A stretch of DNA of 64,000 nucleotides from Subtercola boreus (GTDB lineage: Bacteria; Actinomycetota; Actinomycetes; Actinomycetales; Microbacteriaceae): contig NZ_NBXA01000001.1 of NCBI RefSeq assembly GCF_003399625.1, forward strand, positions 1 through 64,000. The letters are read 5' to 3'. Under the pieces are notes generated by a model, which was not told the origin of the DNA, ran no database searches, and saw only the letters and a program-made list of their open reading frames with translations. The translations under genes were made by a program, and so were the position numbers. This document shows, piece by piece, positions 34,292 through 42,808 of this stretch (its first letter is position 1; every line of letters begins with the position of its first letter).

Positions 34292-35398
34292 TCACAGTAT
34301 CGGCTGGGCGTCGGGCTGGTTTGAGAGGAGATCCACAATCTCCTGGGTCGATGCCAAGAGTTTGTCTACAGATTCCGACTCCCCGATGGAGATACGAATG
34401 CCCTCTGGCGAGAAGGGTCTCGCCATGATGCCGTGGCTGAGCAGGATGGTCGCTGCGGCATCCGTGTTCTCGCCGGTCGACAGCCAGACGAAGTTGCCCT
34501 GCGGTTCGGGCACCGTCCAGCCCTGGGCCAGGAGTCCGTTCCAGATGGTCGTGCGGAGTTTCGCGATGTGCGCGACGCGCTCGAGCAGCTCGGCCTCCTG
34601 GTCGAGCGAGGCCATGGCGGCACGCTGGGCCTGGTGCGTCACCGCCAGAGGAATGCTTGCACTCCGGGCTGCATCGATCACCGGTACAGGGCCGATCCCG
34701 TAGCCGATGCGCAGACCCGCCAGCCCGTATGCCTTCGAGAACGTGCGGAGCACCACCAGGTTCGGGTAGCGGGAGAGAAGAGGTATGCCACTCACGGCAT
34801 CCGGGTCCGTCACGAATTCGGCATATGCCTCATCGAGAATGACCAGCAGGTCACGCGGCACCTGCGCCATGAATTCGGCGAACTCGCGGTTCGTCACGAT
34901 CGTGCTGGTGGGATTGTTCGGCGTACAGACGATGACGAGTCGGGTGCGCTCGGTGATCGCTTTCGCCATTGCGGGCAGATCGTGCCCGTGATCGGCCCGG
35001 TTGGGCACCTTCACACTGGTGGCACCGCTCATCACAGGCAGAAGCGGATAGGCCTCGAACGAGCGCCAGGAGTACACAACCTCGTCGCCGACCCCGGCGG
35101 CTGCGATGACGAGCTGAGCGAGGAGGGAGACCGATCCCGCACCGATGATGACCTGTTCGGAGCTGACTCCGAACCTCTCGGCGAGCCGGGCGGAGAGTTC
35201 GGGTGCATGACCGTTCGGGTAGCGGTGCAGCACCTCCGAGGCATCCTGTGCCGCCTTCAGGACACCCGGAAGGGGTGGGAACGGATTCTCATTGGCCGAC
35301 AGCTTGAAGCCGCCCTCGACCGCTTTCCCCTGGCGGTAGGCCGGCAGTGCGACGATCTCCGGGCGCAGCTTGACGGGGGAGGTCTCGGGTACATCCAT
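34292..35398 (-). CDS. hisC: Histidinol-phosphate / aromatic aminotransferase
   Basis: A 368-residue fold-type I aminotransferase with the PLP lysine in [15 protein letters not shown] and substrate motifs NENPFPP (about 37-43), [26 protein letters not shown]. It belongs to the HisC/Pat group; lying alone ahead of the bkd genes rather than in a his operon suggests the Pat-type role (aromatic or branched amino acid transamination) that supplies 2-oxoacids (inference). The start ATG 35398 is leaderless: TAAACT at 35410-35405, 6-nt gap. Confidence 0.88.
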   Translation of the reverse strand: MDVPETSPVKLRPEIVALPAYRQGKAVEGGFKLSANENPFPPLPGVLKAAQDASEVLHRYPNGHAPELSARLAERFGVSSEQVIIGAGSVSLLAQLVIAAAGVGDEVVYSWRSFEAYPLLPVMSGATSVKVPNRADHGHDLPAMAKAITERTRLVIVCTPNNPTSTIVTNREFAEFMAQVPRDLLVILDEAYAEFVTDPDAVSGIPLLSRYPNLVVLRTFSKAYGLAGLRIGYGIGPVPVIDAARSASIPLAVTHQAQRAAMASLDQEAELLERVAHIAKLRTTIWNGLLAQGWTVPEPQGNFVWLSTGENTDAAATILLSHGIMARPFSPEGIRISIGESESVDKLLASTQEIVDLLSNQPDAQPIL

Positions 35399-35522
35399 GG
35401 GCACAGTTTATTGGTTCCACCTGTCGTAACCTCCCGTTCCCCCCAACGGAGGATCCGTATGGTGCTCGTGCCTTGTCAAGGTGTTGCCGGTACCCAGCCG
35501 AATGAGCTTCACTTGTTGGATC

Positions 35523-37817
35523 ATGGAACTGGAACAAGCGATTGCACGACTGAACGAAACACCGTTCATCCTTGATGTGTTGAGGTCGGCCGATGTTCTC
35601 GCCGATGCCGTCGATCGGTTCGGCGCCGACTCCGTGCCGACGCTCATGTCGCTCATCTCCGACGACTCGGATGCCCTCACGTCGATCGCCGCCGTCCATG
35701 CGCTGGCCCGTATCTATGACGACAAGGCGGAGTTCGCCCTCTCGGAACTCCTCTCCTCCGACCGGGCGTACCTCCGCGAGCATGCGGCCTGGGCCTTCTG
35801 GACCCGCCTGCCCCGCCTCGACGCCGTCTCCCGGCTCGTCAGGGGAGTGATCGGTGGAGGCTTCACGGGTGCCCTGGCGGAACGCACCCTGCAACAGTGG
35901 GCCCTCACGACACCCGACCACATCGCCCTGGCTCTCGAAGGAGCGCTGGCCAGCGAGGAACGGCCGGCGCCGCGCGCACGGCTGGCAGAGACGCTCGGGC
36001 TGATCCCCGGCCCGGTAGCCGGTCGCGCCCTGTGCGTTCTCGCCGCCGACGCCGGAGAGACGGAGGTCGTGCGTGTCGCCGCCATGGCAGCGCTCGGCGA
36101 CCGGTCGGTGGATGCCCGTGCCCGAGCTGTGGTGCAGGAGTTCGCCGAGCAGAAGGGACTCATCGGGGATGTTGCGCGTCTCGCCGCCTACGACATCGAC
36201 CTCTCCCTGAACCCGGCCAGACCCCTGCCCGGCAGCTTCCGCCCCGCAGCCGAAGAGCGGGGCGGCCGACAACGCGGGCTGACCATCGCCCAGCTCTTCC
36301 TGCACGCCGACATCGACAGGGGTCTCACGCGCGCGGGCGCCGGCGACAACGGCGGAATCGCCACCCTCCTGGTGCGGCTCGGGGACTCGCTGCTCGCCGA
36401 GCCGGGGATAGACAGGGTCATCACGCTCTCCCGGGGGAGCGCTGACGCCTCACTGGCCGCACTGCCGGGAGCGCACACCTGGCTCTCAGACAAAGCGGAG
36501 GGGAACCCCGAGCGTCACATCCTCGCGCCCGTGCCTCTGCTTGCCGAAGCGACGTCGACCGCGAGCGCCTGGCCCACCCGCGTCGCGGCAGAACGCGGCA
36601 TCCGGCGTGCTCTGCTCGCCCTCGGTCCCGTCGACGTTCTGCACCTCCGGATGGCGGACGTCGGCAGCATGGCGGCCGCCACTGTCGCCTCCCGCCTCGG
36701 CATCCCTGTGGTGTTCACGCTCGCGCCCGATCCGCACGGCGTCATCCATGCCCTCGACATGGCCGGCACACTCACTCGCGAGTCCTTCGGCGTCGTCGAC
36801 GAGCACGAGCACTACTGGTTCCGCACCCGTCTCGTGCAGCGGTTGGCCGGCCAGGCCGCCCACACGGTGCTGTTCCCGCGGCCCGAGCTGCGGAACGACC
36901 TGCACGAGCTGCTCGGCATCGACATCGACGACGACCCCGGGCGGTTCACCGTCGTGCCCGAAGGCATCGACGTCTCCGTGATCGAATCGGCGCTCGTCGA
37001 AGCCGAGAAGCGGGCAGAACCCGGTACGGAGGGTCCTGCTGAAGCGGATCCTGCGGAGGCGGCCGGTGCGTCCTCCGCCGACGCGGCCTTCGACCTCCTC
37101 GACGAACTGGTGCGCGCCCTGCCGCCCCACCGCCACGGTCTGCCCCTCGCCATCACCGTCGGCCGGCTGCACCACGTCAAGGGGATGGCCACCATCGTCG
37201 AGGCGTGGGCAGCGGATCCCGCACTCCGCGAGGCGAGCAACCTCGTTCTCGTGGGCGGCGACCTCGCGAATCCGTCAGCTGACGAACAGGGCCAGCTCGA
37301 CCGGATCGAGCGCACCCTGCGGGAACACCCCGATGCCCGTGACGGGCTCGTCCTCGCCGGCCACCGCCCCAATGACGTGGTGGCGCGGTGGCTCGGCGCG
37401 ACACGCTTCGGGAGCGAGCGCGACGGGCACCAGCCCGCGCGCCCCCTCATCGCCCCGCACGGCGTGTATGTCTGCGGCAGCCTCAAGGAGGAGTTCGGCA
37501 TCGCCCTGCTCGAAGCCCTCGCCGCCGGTCTGGTGGTGATCGCGCCGAACGGGGGAGGCCCCGCCACGTATATCGACGATGGGGTCACCGGTTTCCTGGT
37601 GGATACGCGGGCGCCGGCCGGCATCCGCAGCGGCCTCCGCAACGCCCTCGAGCTCGCAGCCGCTCCGGAAGACGTCGACTCCGCGAGGATCAGCCGTGCC
37701 CAGAACATGGTGCACGCCGAGTTCACCGTGAGCGCCATGGCGCACGCCCTCACCGCCGTCTACAGCGACGTCGCCGGTCGATCGAGCGAGCCCGTGCGGG
37801 CAGAGTACGCCCAGTGA
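35523..37817 (+). CDS. HEAT-repeat / GT4 glycosyltransferase fusion
   Basis: A 764-residue protein. Residues about 10-230 are paired helices rich in Ala, Leu, Arg and Asp with HEAT/ARM spacing (SADVLADAVDRFGADSVPTLM, SDRAYLREHAAWAFWTRL, AMAALGDRSVDARARAVVQEF). A GT-B glycosyltransferase follows: N-domain (ADIDRGLTRAGAGDNGGIATLLVRL) and C-domain with TVGRLHHVKGMATIVEAW and KEEFGIALLEALAAGLVVIAPNGGGPATYI, the sucrose-synthase/GT4 nucleotide-sugar site. An Ala/Glu/Pro-rich linker lies at about 510-530. Product and acceptor are unknown. The start ATG 35523 is the first one in the helical region; upstream in-frame codons from 35481 are possible. Confidence 0.85.
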   Translation: MELEQAIARLNETPFILDVLRSADVLADAVDRFGADSVPTLMSLISDDSDALTSIAAVHALARIYDDKAEFALSELLSSDRAYLREHAAWAFWTRLPRLDAVSRLVRGVIGGGFTGALAERTLQQWALTTPDHIALALEGALASEERPAPRARLAETLGLIPGPVAGRALCVLAADAGETEVVRVAAMAALGDRSVDARARAVVQEFAEQKGLIGDVARLAAYDIDLSLNPARPLPGSFRPAAEERGGRQRGLTIAQLFLHADIDRGLTRAGAGDNGGIATLLVRLGDSLLAEPGIDRVITLSRGSADASLAALPGAHTWLSDKAEGNPERHILAPVPLLAEATSTASAWPTRVAAERGIRRALLALGPVDVLHLRMADVGSMAAATVASRLGIPVVFTLAPDPHGVIHALDMAGTLTRESFGVVDEHEHYWFRTRLVQRLAGQAAHTVLFPRPELRNDLHELLGIDIDDDPGRFTVVPEGIDVSVIESALVEAEKRAEPGTEGPAEADPAEAAGASSADAAFDLLDELVRALPPHRHGLPLAITVGRLHHVKGMATIVEAWAADPALREASNLVLVGGDLANPSADEQGQLDRIERTLREHPDARDGLVLAGHRPNDVVARWLGATRFGSERDGHQPARPLIAPHGVYVCGSLKEEFGIALLEALAAGLVVIAPNGGGPATYIDDGVTGFLVDTRAPAGIRSGLRNALELAAAPEDVDSARISRAQNMVHAEFTVSAMAHALTAVYSDVAGRSSEPVRAEYAQ

Positions 37818-37870
37818 CGGAGTACGCAAAGTGACGGAGAACGCCCAGTGACGGAGATCATCCAGTGACC
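37803..37870. repeat. 17-bp tandem repeat at the junction of two glycosyltransferase genes
   Basis: Four 17-bp units starting at 37803, 37820, 37837 and 37854, of the form GAGTACGCCCAGTGACG with few changes. The first contains the stop of the GT4 fusion and the fourth the GTG start of the GT1 gene, each inside the same GTGA element. Confidence 0.9.
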
Positions 37871-39250
37871 CTGCTCGTCATCAGCCCGGACTATGCCTCA
37901 CACCTCCTGCCACTGGCCACGCTTGCCACCGCCTGGCAGGAACGCGGCGAGGAGGTGGTCGTGGCGACCGGGCCGGCCACCGCGTCCATCGTCTCGGATT
38001 TCGGCTTCTCACAGGTCACCCTCCAACTGGGCCGGGGATCCAACCCCGGGGTCATTCGTGCGGAAGACCAGCCGGTCGGCGAAGACGAGGCCCTGCGGGG
38101 TTTCTTCGCCGCCACACGCTCCGGCATGATCGAGACCCTACGTTTCCAGGCCGAGGCCCGCAGCAGTGACCTGTTGTACAGACCTGTGGAGAAAGCGCGT
38201 GAAGTGCTCGCTGTGGTGGAGAAGCTGCAGCCGGACCAGATCCTCGTCGATCACCTCGCGTTCGGAGCACGCCTCGGGTTGGACGCCGCCGGCCTCACCT
38301 ACGGAGACGTCGTCCTCGGGCATCCGAGTGCGCTCCCGGTCGGCGGGGAGGTGTACGGCCACCCTCCTTTCTGGCCCGGGGCCTTCAGCCCGTCAGCGCA
38401 GGAGCTCGGGGGACTCCGCACGCTGAATGAGAGGATCCGCGATCAATTCACGTCCGAATGGAATGCCGCCCTCGCCGTTCTGAATCCGGACGCCCGACCC
38501 TCGACCGACGCGTTCGCCGAGCACGGCGACCTGCTGATGCTGAACTACCCCGAAGCGCTTCACCCACCGCACCGCACCGCAGACCTCCCCCGGCACGTGT
38601 TCCTCGGGTCGGCCGTGCGCACCGAGCCCGCCGACCAGGAGGTCGAAAGGTGGCTCGCCGCCAGCGACCGACCCGTCGTCTACGTGAGCTTCGGCAGCTT
38701 TCTCTCGGTACGCTCCGACGTGCTTCGCCGGGTCGCGGATGCCCTCCGGACGCTCGACGTGAGGGTCGCCCTGGCGACCGGATCCTCCGATCCCGCCACC
38801 TTCGCTGACGTTCCCGCCGACTGGCTCGTGCGGGGATTCCTGCCCCAGGTGACCCTGCTCGAACGCGCGAGTCTGATCGTCACGCACGGGGGCAACAACA
38901 GTGTGACGGAGGCGGCGACCGCGGGAGTCCCTCAGCTCGTGCTGCCCTTCAGCACCGACCAGTTCGCCGGGGCGGCCGGCGTCGTCGACGCCGGAATCGG
39001 GATCGCCCTCGCCCCGAACACCGCCAGCGTGTCCGAGCTCCGAGCGGCGAGCATCCGCCTGCTGGAACATTCCGGTCATGGGGCGACTTCTGAGCAGTCC
39101 GCGCAGTCGCGTGCCCGGGCTCTCGGAGAGCAGCTCCGCGCGTGGCCTGGCCCCCGGCGGGCCTACGACTTCCTCGCGTCGCAGAGCACACCGCAGGGCA
39201 CGCCGCACGGTACGCCGCACGCACGACCGGCTACCGCACCCCGGCATTAG
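37865..39250 (+). CDS. GT1-family (UGT/MGT-like) glycosyltransferase
   Basis: A 461-residue GT-B enzyme: N-terminal LLVISPDYASHLLPLATLA, the C-terminal nucleotide-sugar region VVYVSFGSFLSVRSDVLRRV (about 260-280), VRGFLPQVTLLERASLIVTHGGNNSVTEA (about 319-346) and LVLPFSTDQFAGAAGV. This is the macrolide/flavonoid-type glycosyltransferase family; the acceptor is not inferable. It is coupled loosely to the GT4 fusion upstream (47 bp between stop and start, made of repeats). The C-terminal ~25 residues are a low-complexity Thr/Pro/His tail (TPQGTPHGTPHARP). Confidence 0.88.
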   Translation: MTLLVISPDYASHLLPLATLATAWQERGEEVVVATGPATASIVSDFGFSQVTLQLGRGSNPGVIRAEDQPVGEDEALRGFFAATRSGMIETLRFQAEARSSDLLYRPVEKAREVLAVVEKLQPDQILVDHLAFGARLGLDAAGLTYGDVVLGHPSALPVGGEVYGHPPFWPGAFSPSAQELGGLRTLNERIRDQFTSEWNAALAVLNPDARPSTDAFAEHGDLLMLNYPEALHPPHRTADLPRHVFLGSAVRTEPADQEVERWLAASDRPVVYVSFGSFLSVRSDVLRRVADALRTLDVRVALATGSSDPATFADVPADWLVRGFLPQVTLLERASLIVTHGGNNSVTEAATAGVPQLVLPFSTDQFAGAAGVVDAGIGIALAPNTASVSELRAASIRLLEHSGHGATSEQSAQSRARALGEQLRAWPGPRRAYDFLASQSTPQGTPHGTPHARPATAPRH

Positions 39251-39266
39251 CTGGGATAGTGGGGGC

Positions 39267-39677
39267 ATGCGCAGATTCCTCGTCTCCCTGGTCGCGAATG
39301 CCATAGCCCTCTGGGCCACCGTGCAGATCGTCGGGGGAGTGAATCTCGTCGCCTACGACACCGGTGTGGTCGCCGCGATCCTCTCGTACCTCTTCGTGGC
39401 CCTCATCTTCGGAATCGTGAACGGCATCATCGGCACAGCGATCAGGGTCGTGGCGTTCCCCCTCTACATCCTGAGCCTCGGCCTCATCTCGTTGGTCGTC
39501 AACGCCGTACTTCTGCTGCTGGCGGGCTGGATCACCAGTCTCTTCGGGTTCGGTCTCGAGGTCGACGGGTTCTGGTGGGCCGTGCTCGGCGCACTGGTGC
39601 TCGCCGTGCTCTCCGCCATCATCGGAGCGATCCTCAAGGCGATCTTCCGCGTCGACCGGAACACCAGCCGGGCCTGA
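39267..39677 (+). CDS. Four-TMS phage-holin-like membrane protein
   Basis: A 136-residue protein with four hydrophobic helices (about 4-26, 32-54, 58-84, 92-126) and the pattern FGIVNGIIGTAIRVVAFPLYILSLGLISLVVNAVLLLL, typical of the actinobacterial Mycobacterial 4-TMS holin family (DUF1469/phage_holin_4_2). Not a phage remnant: no other phage gene is near. Function is unknown. The start ATG 39267 is leaderless (GATAGT at 39255-39260, 6-nt gap). Confidence 0.85.
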   Translation: MRRFLVSLVANAIALWATVQIVGGVNLVAYDTGVVAAILSYLFVALIFGIVNGIIGTAIRVVAFPLYILSLGLISLVVNAVLLLLAGWITSLFGFGLEVDGFWWAVLGALVLAVLSAIIGAILKAIFRVDRNTSRA

Positions 39678-39728
39678 TCTCCTGCCCGGCCGCCACACCG
39701 GGCAGCGCCCGGCTGAGACAATGGACAC

Positions 39729-40319
39729 ATGCCCGCCGACACCGCACCCAGACCCGACGGCGTGTTCCGCGTCTGCATGGTCTGCACTGGCAACATCTGC
39801 CGCTCCCCGATGGCCGAAGTGGTGCTGCGCGACCTCGTTCTGAAGAGCGGATTGGATGACCGGATCGTCGTCTCTTCGGCCGGAACAGGCGACTGGCACG
39901 TGGGCGAACAGGCCGACCCGCGCACTCTCGCCTCCCTGACCGAGCACGGCTACGACGGCCAGGCTCACCGGGCGCGACAGTTCGACCCGAGCTGGTTCGA
40001 GGGGCTCGATCTCGTCGTGGTGCTCGACCGGAGCCACGAACGGGTCGTCAGGGACTGGGCCGACAACGATGCCGACCGCTCCAAGATCCGCCTGCTCGCC
40101 AGTTTCGACCCCGAAGCGGGCTCACAACTCGACGTACCCGATCCGTACTATTCGAACGCCGCTCTCTTCGACCGGGTGCTCCTGACGATCGAGCGGTCGT
40201 GCCGCGCACTGTTCGCCCAGCTCGAGCCGGCACTCCGCCACACGCCGCACACCTCGCCCGCCCATCCGCCCACACCCGCCGCCGACGCGGCCGCAGCCCT
40301 CTCCGGAGTCCAGCCATGA
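39729..40319 (+). CDS. Low-molecular-weight protein-tyrosine phosphatase
   Basis: A 196-residue enzyme with the P-loop C19-T-G-N-I-C24-R25-S26 (C-x5-R-S) and the catalytic aspartate D138 in DPYY. It removes phosphate from protein tyrosine residues. A 30-residue Pro/Ala/His-rich tail follows the domain. The start ATG 39729 is leaderless (GACAAT, 6-nt gap). Its stop overlaps the purB ATG as ATGA, an unusual operon partner. Confidence 0.93.
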   Translation: MPADTAPRPDGVFRVCMVCTGNICRSPMAEVVLRDLVLKSGLDDRIVVSSAGTGDWHVGEQADPRTLASLTEHGYDGQAHRARQFDPSWFEGLDLVVVLDRSHERVVRDWADNDADRSKIRLLASFDPEAGSQLDVPDPYYSNAALFDRVLLTIERSCRALFAQLEPALRHTPHTSPAHPPTPAADAAAALSGVQP

Positions 40320-41698
40320 CCCTCCCCCTCCAGCCCCTCAGCCCGCTCGACGGCCGTTACCGGGCTGCCGTCTCCGGCCTCGGCGAATTCCTCTCAGAGG
40401 CCGGCCTGAACCGCGCGCGGGTCGAGGTCGAGGTCGAATGGCTGCTCTACCTCACCGACCACGAGTTCTTCGGCTCATCCCGACTCACCGAAGATCAGCG
40501 CCGCAGCCTCCGCCAGCTCGTCACCGACTTCGGGCAGCCCGAGATCGACGAGCTGGCCGGCCTCGAAGCCGTCACCCGGCACGACGTCAAAGCCGTCGAA
40601 TACCTCGTGCGCAACAAACTGAAGCAGCTCGGCCTCACCGCCGTCGAAGAACTCACGCACTTCGCCTGCACCAGCGAGGACATCAACAACCTCTCCTACG
40701 CGCTCACCATCCGCGAGGCGGTCACCGGGGTCTGGATGCCCGCCCTCCGTCTTGTCGTCACAGAACTGCGGCGCCAGGCGTTCGAGCACCGTGCCGTGCC
40801 GATGCTTGCGCGCACCCACGGACAGCCGGCCACGCCCACCACAATGGGCAAAGAGCTGGCGGTGTTCGTCTACCGGTTGGAGCGCATCATCCGCCAGCTC
40901 GAACAGACCGAGTACCTCGCGAAGTTCAGCGGGGCGACCGGAACGTTCGCCGCGCATCTCGCCGCGTCGGAGTCGACCGACTGGCCGCATGTCTCCGAGG
41001 AGTTCGTGACCTCGCTCGGCCTCACCTGGAACCCGCTCACCACCCAGATCGAGTCGCACGACTGGCAGGCGGAGCTCTACCAGCGCGTCGCCCATGCCAA
41101 CCGGGTGCTGCACAACCTGTGCACCGACATCTGGACCTACATCTCGCTCGGCTACTTCACACAGATCCCGGTGGCCGGTGCCACCGGTTCCTCGACGATG
41201 CCGCACAAGATCAACCCGATCCGGTTCGAGAACGCCGAAGCGAACCTCGAGCTCTCGAGCGCGCTGCTCGACTCGCTCAGCCAGACTCTCGTCACGTCGC
41301 GCCTCCAACGCGACCTCACCGACTCGAGCACCCAGCGGAACGTCGGCGTCGCACTCGGACACTCGCTGCTCGCGCTCGACAACATCCTCGGAGGGCTCGG
41401 CCAGATCTCGCTGAACGCCGGACTGCTCGCCGAAGACCTCGACGGCAACTGGGAGGTGCTCGGCGAGGCGATCCAGACCGTCGTGCGTGCGGAGATCGCC
41501 GCTGGACGCAGCTCGATCAGCGATCCATATGCGCTCCTCAAGGAACTCACGCGCGGAAAGCGGATCGGCCAGGCAGAACTCGTGGCGTTCGTCTCGGGCC
41601 TCGACATCGGCGCCGACGCCAAAGCCCGGCTCGTCGCTCTCACCCCCGCCACCTACACGGGCCTGGCGAGCGAGCTGGTCGACTACCTGTCTCAGTGA
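40316..41698 (+). CDS. purB: Adenylosuccinate lyase
   Basis: A 460-residue fumarase/aspartase-superfamily enzyme of purine synthesis (SAICAR to AICAR, and adenylosuccinate to AMP). The signature SSTMPHKINPIRFE is present at about 295-308, with the catalytic loop residues conserved and TSEDINN earlier (about 120). The start ATG 40316 overlaps the phosphatase stop; a longer in-frame sequence upstream is inside that gene. The 3' end overlaps the convergent small membrane gene by 7 bp. Confidence 0.96.
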   Translation: MTLPLQPLSPLDGRYRAAVSGLGEFLSEAGLNRARVEVEVEWLLYLTDHEFFGSSRLTEDQRRSLRQLVTDFGQPEIDELAGLEAVTRHDVKAVEYLVRNKLKQLGLTAVEELTHFACTSEDINNLSYALTIREAVTGVWMPALRLVVTELRRQAFEHRAVPMLARTHGQPATPTTMGKELAVFVYRLERIIRQLEQTEYLAKFSGATGTFAAHLAASESTDWPHVSEEFVTSLGLTWNPLTTQIESHDWQAELYQRVAHANRVLHNLCTDIWTYISLGYFTQIPVAGATGSSTMPHKINPIRFENAEANLELSSALLDSLSQTLVTSRLQRDLTDSSTQRNVGVALGHSLLALDNILGGLGQISLNAGLLAEDLDGNWEVLGEAIQTVVRAEIAAGRSSISDPYALLKELTRGKRIGQAELVAFVSGLDIGADAKARLVALTPATYTGLASELVDYLSQ

Positions 41699-42000
41699 GC
41701 CTTCGGGCCCGGGCCGAGGTAGGGGCCGGGCACACCGCCCGCACCCGTCCCCGCCTCGTCTTCGCCCTGCAGCTCCTGCTGCTCAGCCGCGTTCGGCTTG
41801 AACGTGAGGGTGAACATCGCGATCACGACCAGTGACACGATGAACGCAATGCCGAAGAAGACCACGGCCAGCAGGGGCTGGCGAGTGGAGAGCAGCACCA
41901 CGACGCCCACGAACAGTGCGAGGCCGGCCGAGAGCAGCACCAGTTCGACGGGCTTCAGGATCTCGCGGCGGGTGGGTGGTTTCGGGTCTTCAGAAGTCAC
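41692..42000 (-). CDS. Small two-TM membrane protein
   Basis: A 102-residue protein with two transmembrane helices (about 18-38, LVLLSAGLALFVGVVVLL; about 43-66, LLAVVFFGIAFIVSLVVIAMF) and a Gly/Pro/Glu-rich C-terminal tail (GGVPGPYLGPGPKAH). No family known to me. The ATG overlaps the stop of the upstream membrane gene as ATGA. Confidence 0.7.
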   Translation of the reverse strand: MTSEDPKPPTRREILKPVELVLLSAGLALFVGVVVLLSTRQPLLAVVFFGIAFIVSLVVIAMFTLTFKPNAAEQQELQGEDEAGTGAGGVPGPYLGPGPKAH

Positions 42001-42644
42001 GAGATTGTTTCCTGGTTCAGCGGAGCAGTGTGGTCGACGTGCTGTCCCCAGCGGAGGGACAGCCCACCGATCACGAGGAAGATGGCGAGGATGACGGCGT
42101 ACCCGCCGAACAGGCCCACCGCGGTGACGATGTCGAGCGGCAGCGCCAGGAACACCAGTGCGAGCACCGCCGTGAAGCCGCCGACGGCAAGCCAGTCCTT
42201 CGACGCGAGGGCGTCCGTCTCACGCTCATCGGTTGCCCCACCCCGGGAACCGCGCTCGACGACCGTGCTCCGCGGCCGGCTGCGGAGGCCCGCATAGAGC
42301 TCCAGGAAGCCGGTGAGCGCCGCGAACAGAGTGACGAGGTAGAGGAAGTACGGAACCCCGCCCTGGTTGAAGACGAGTGCAAGGATTCCGACGAGGATCC
42401 CGACGATGCCTTCTGCCACGAAGAGCCGGCGGGTGACCCGAACCGCGACATACCGCGGCGAGAGAAGCAGCACCAGCACCCCGGAGACAACCGCGTAGGT
42501 ACCGAACACGAAGAGCCCGACCTGCGCGGAGTGATTGAGGCTGAACGCAAGGAACACGCCCACCACGAGAGCCGGAATCGCCCGGGCGACCGGTACCCCC
42601 CAGTAGGGAGATCGACCTTCCGTGCGTGCTACCTGGCTGCTCAC
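41997..42644 (-). CDS. Multi-pass membrane protein (HdeD/DUF308-like)
   Basis: About 215 residues with seven hydrophobic segments in paired blocks (AIPALVVGVFLAFSLNHS, VGLFVFGTYAVVSGVLVLLLS, GIVGILVGILALVF, FLYLVTLFAALTGFLELYAGLRS, then a second half). Pattern and length resemble the HdeD/DUF308 family. The start is placed at GTG 42644 because a TACAAT -10 (42684-42679) puts the transcript start near 42672, downstream of the ATG at 42680, and AGAGG precedes the GTG by 8 nt. Confidence 0.7.
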   Translation of the reverse strand: MSSQVARTEGRSPYWGVPVARAIPALVVGVFLAFSLNHSAQVGLFVFGTYAVVSGVLVLLLSPRYVAVRVTRRLFVAEGIVGILVGILALVFNQGGVPYFLYLVTLFAALTGFLELYAGLRSRPRSTVVERGSRGGATDERETDALASKDWLAVGGFTAVLALVFLALPLDIVTAVGLFGGYAVILAIFLVIGGLSLRWGQHVDHTAPLNQETIS

Positions 42645-42678
42645 CTGAAATGGCCTCTTCTCGAAGTGCTGACCATCC

Positions 42679-42684
42679 ATTGTA
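42679..42684 (-). promoter_or_regulatory. -10 element TACAAT of the membrane-gene pair
   Basis: TACAAT on the minus strand, about 35 nt before GTG 42644. It overlaps an ATG (42680) that is therefore unlikely to be the start. The -35 region is weak. Confidence 0.5.
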
Positions 42685-42808
42685 TTGCGCCCGGCCTGTG
42701 AGCTCCCCGCCCCCGGGCGCACGTTCCCCCTGTCGCGATCAGGCGCCGCAGGCGCTGTTGTGAACTCCGTCCTACGCCGCGTCAGATCTGCGGTTGGCCG
42801 AGAGGCGA

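Noticed and set aside
39267-39677. Holin-like gene as a sign of a prophage
   Set aside because: No integrase, terminase, capsid or lysin gene is nearby, and the 4-TMS family is chromosomally conserved in actinobacteria.
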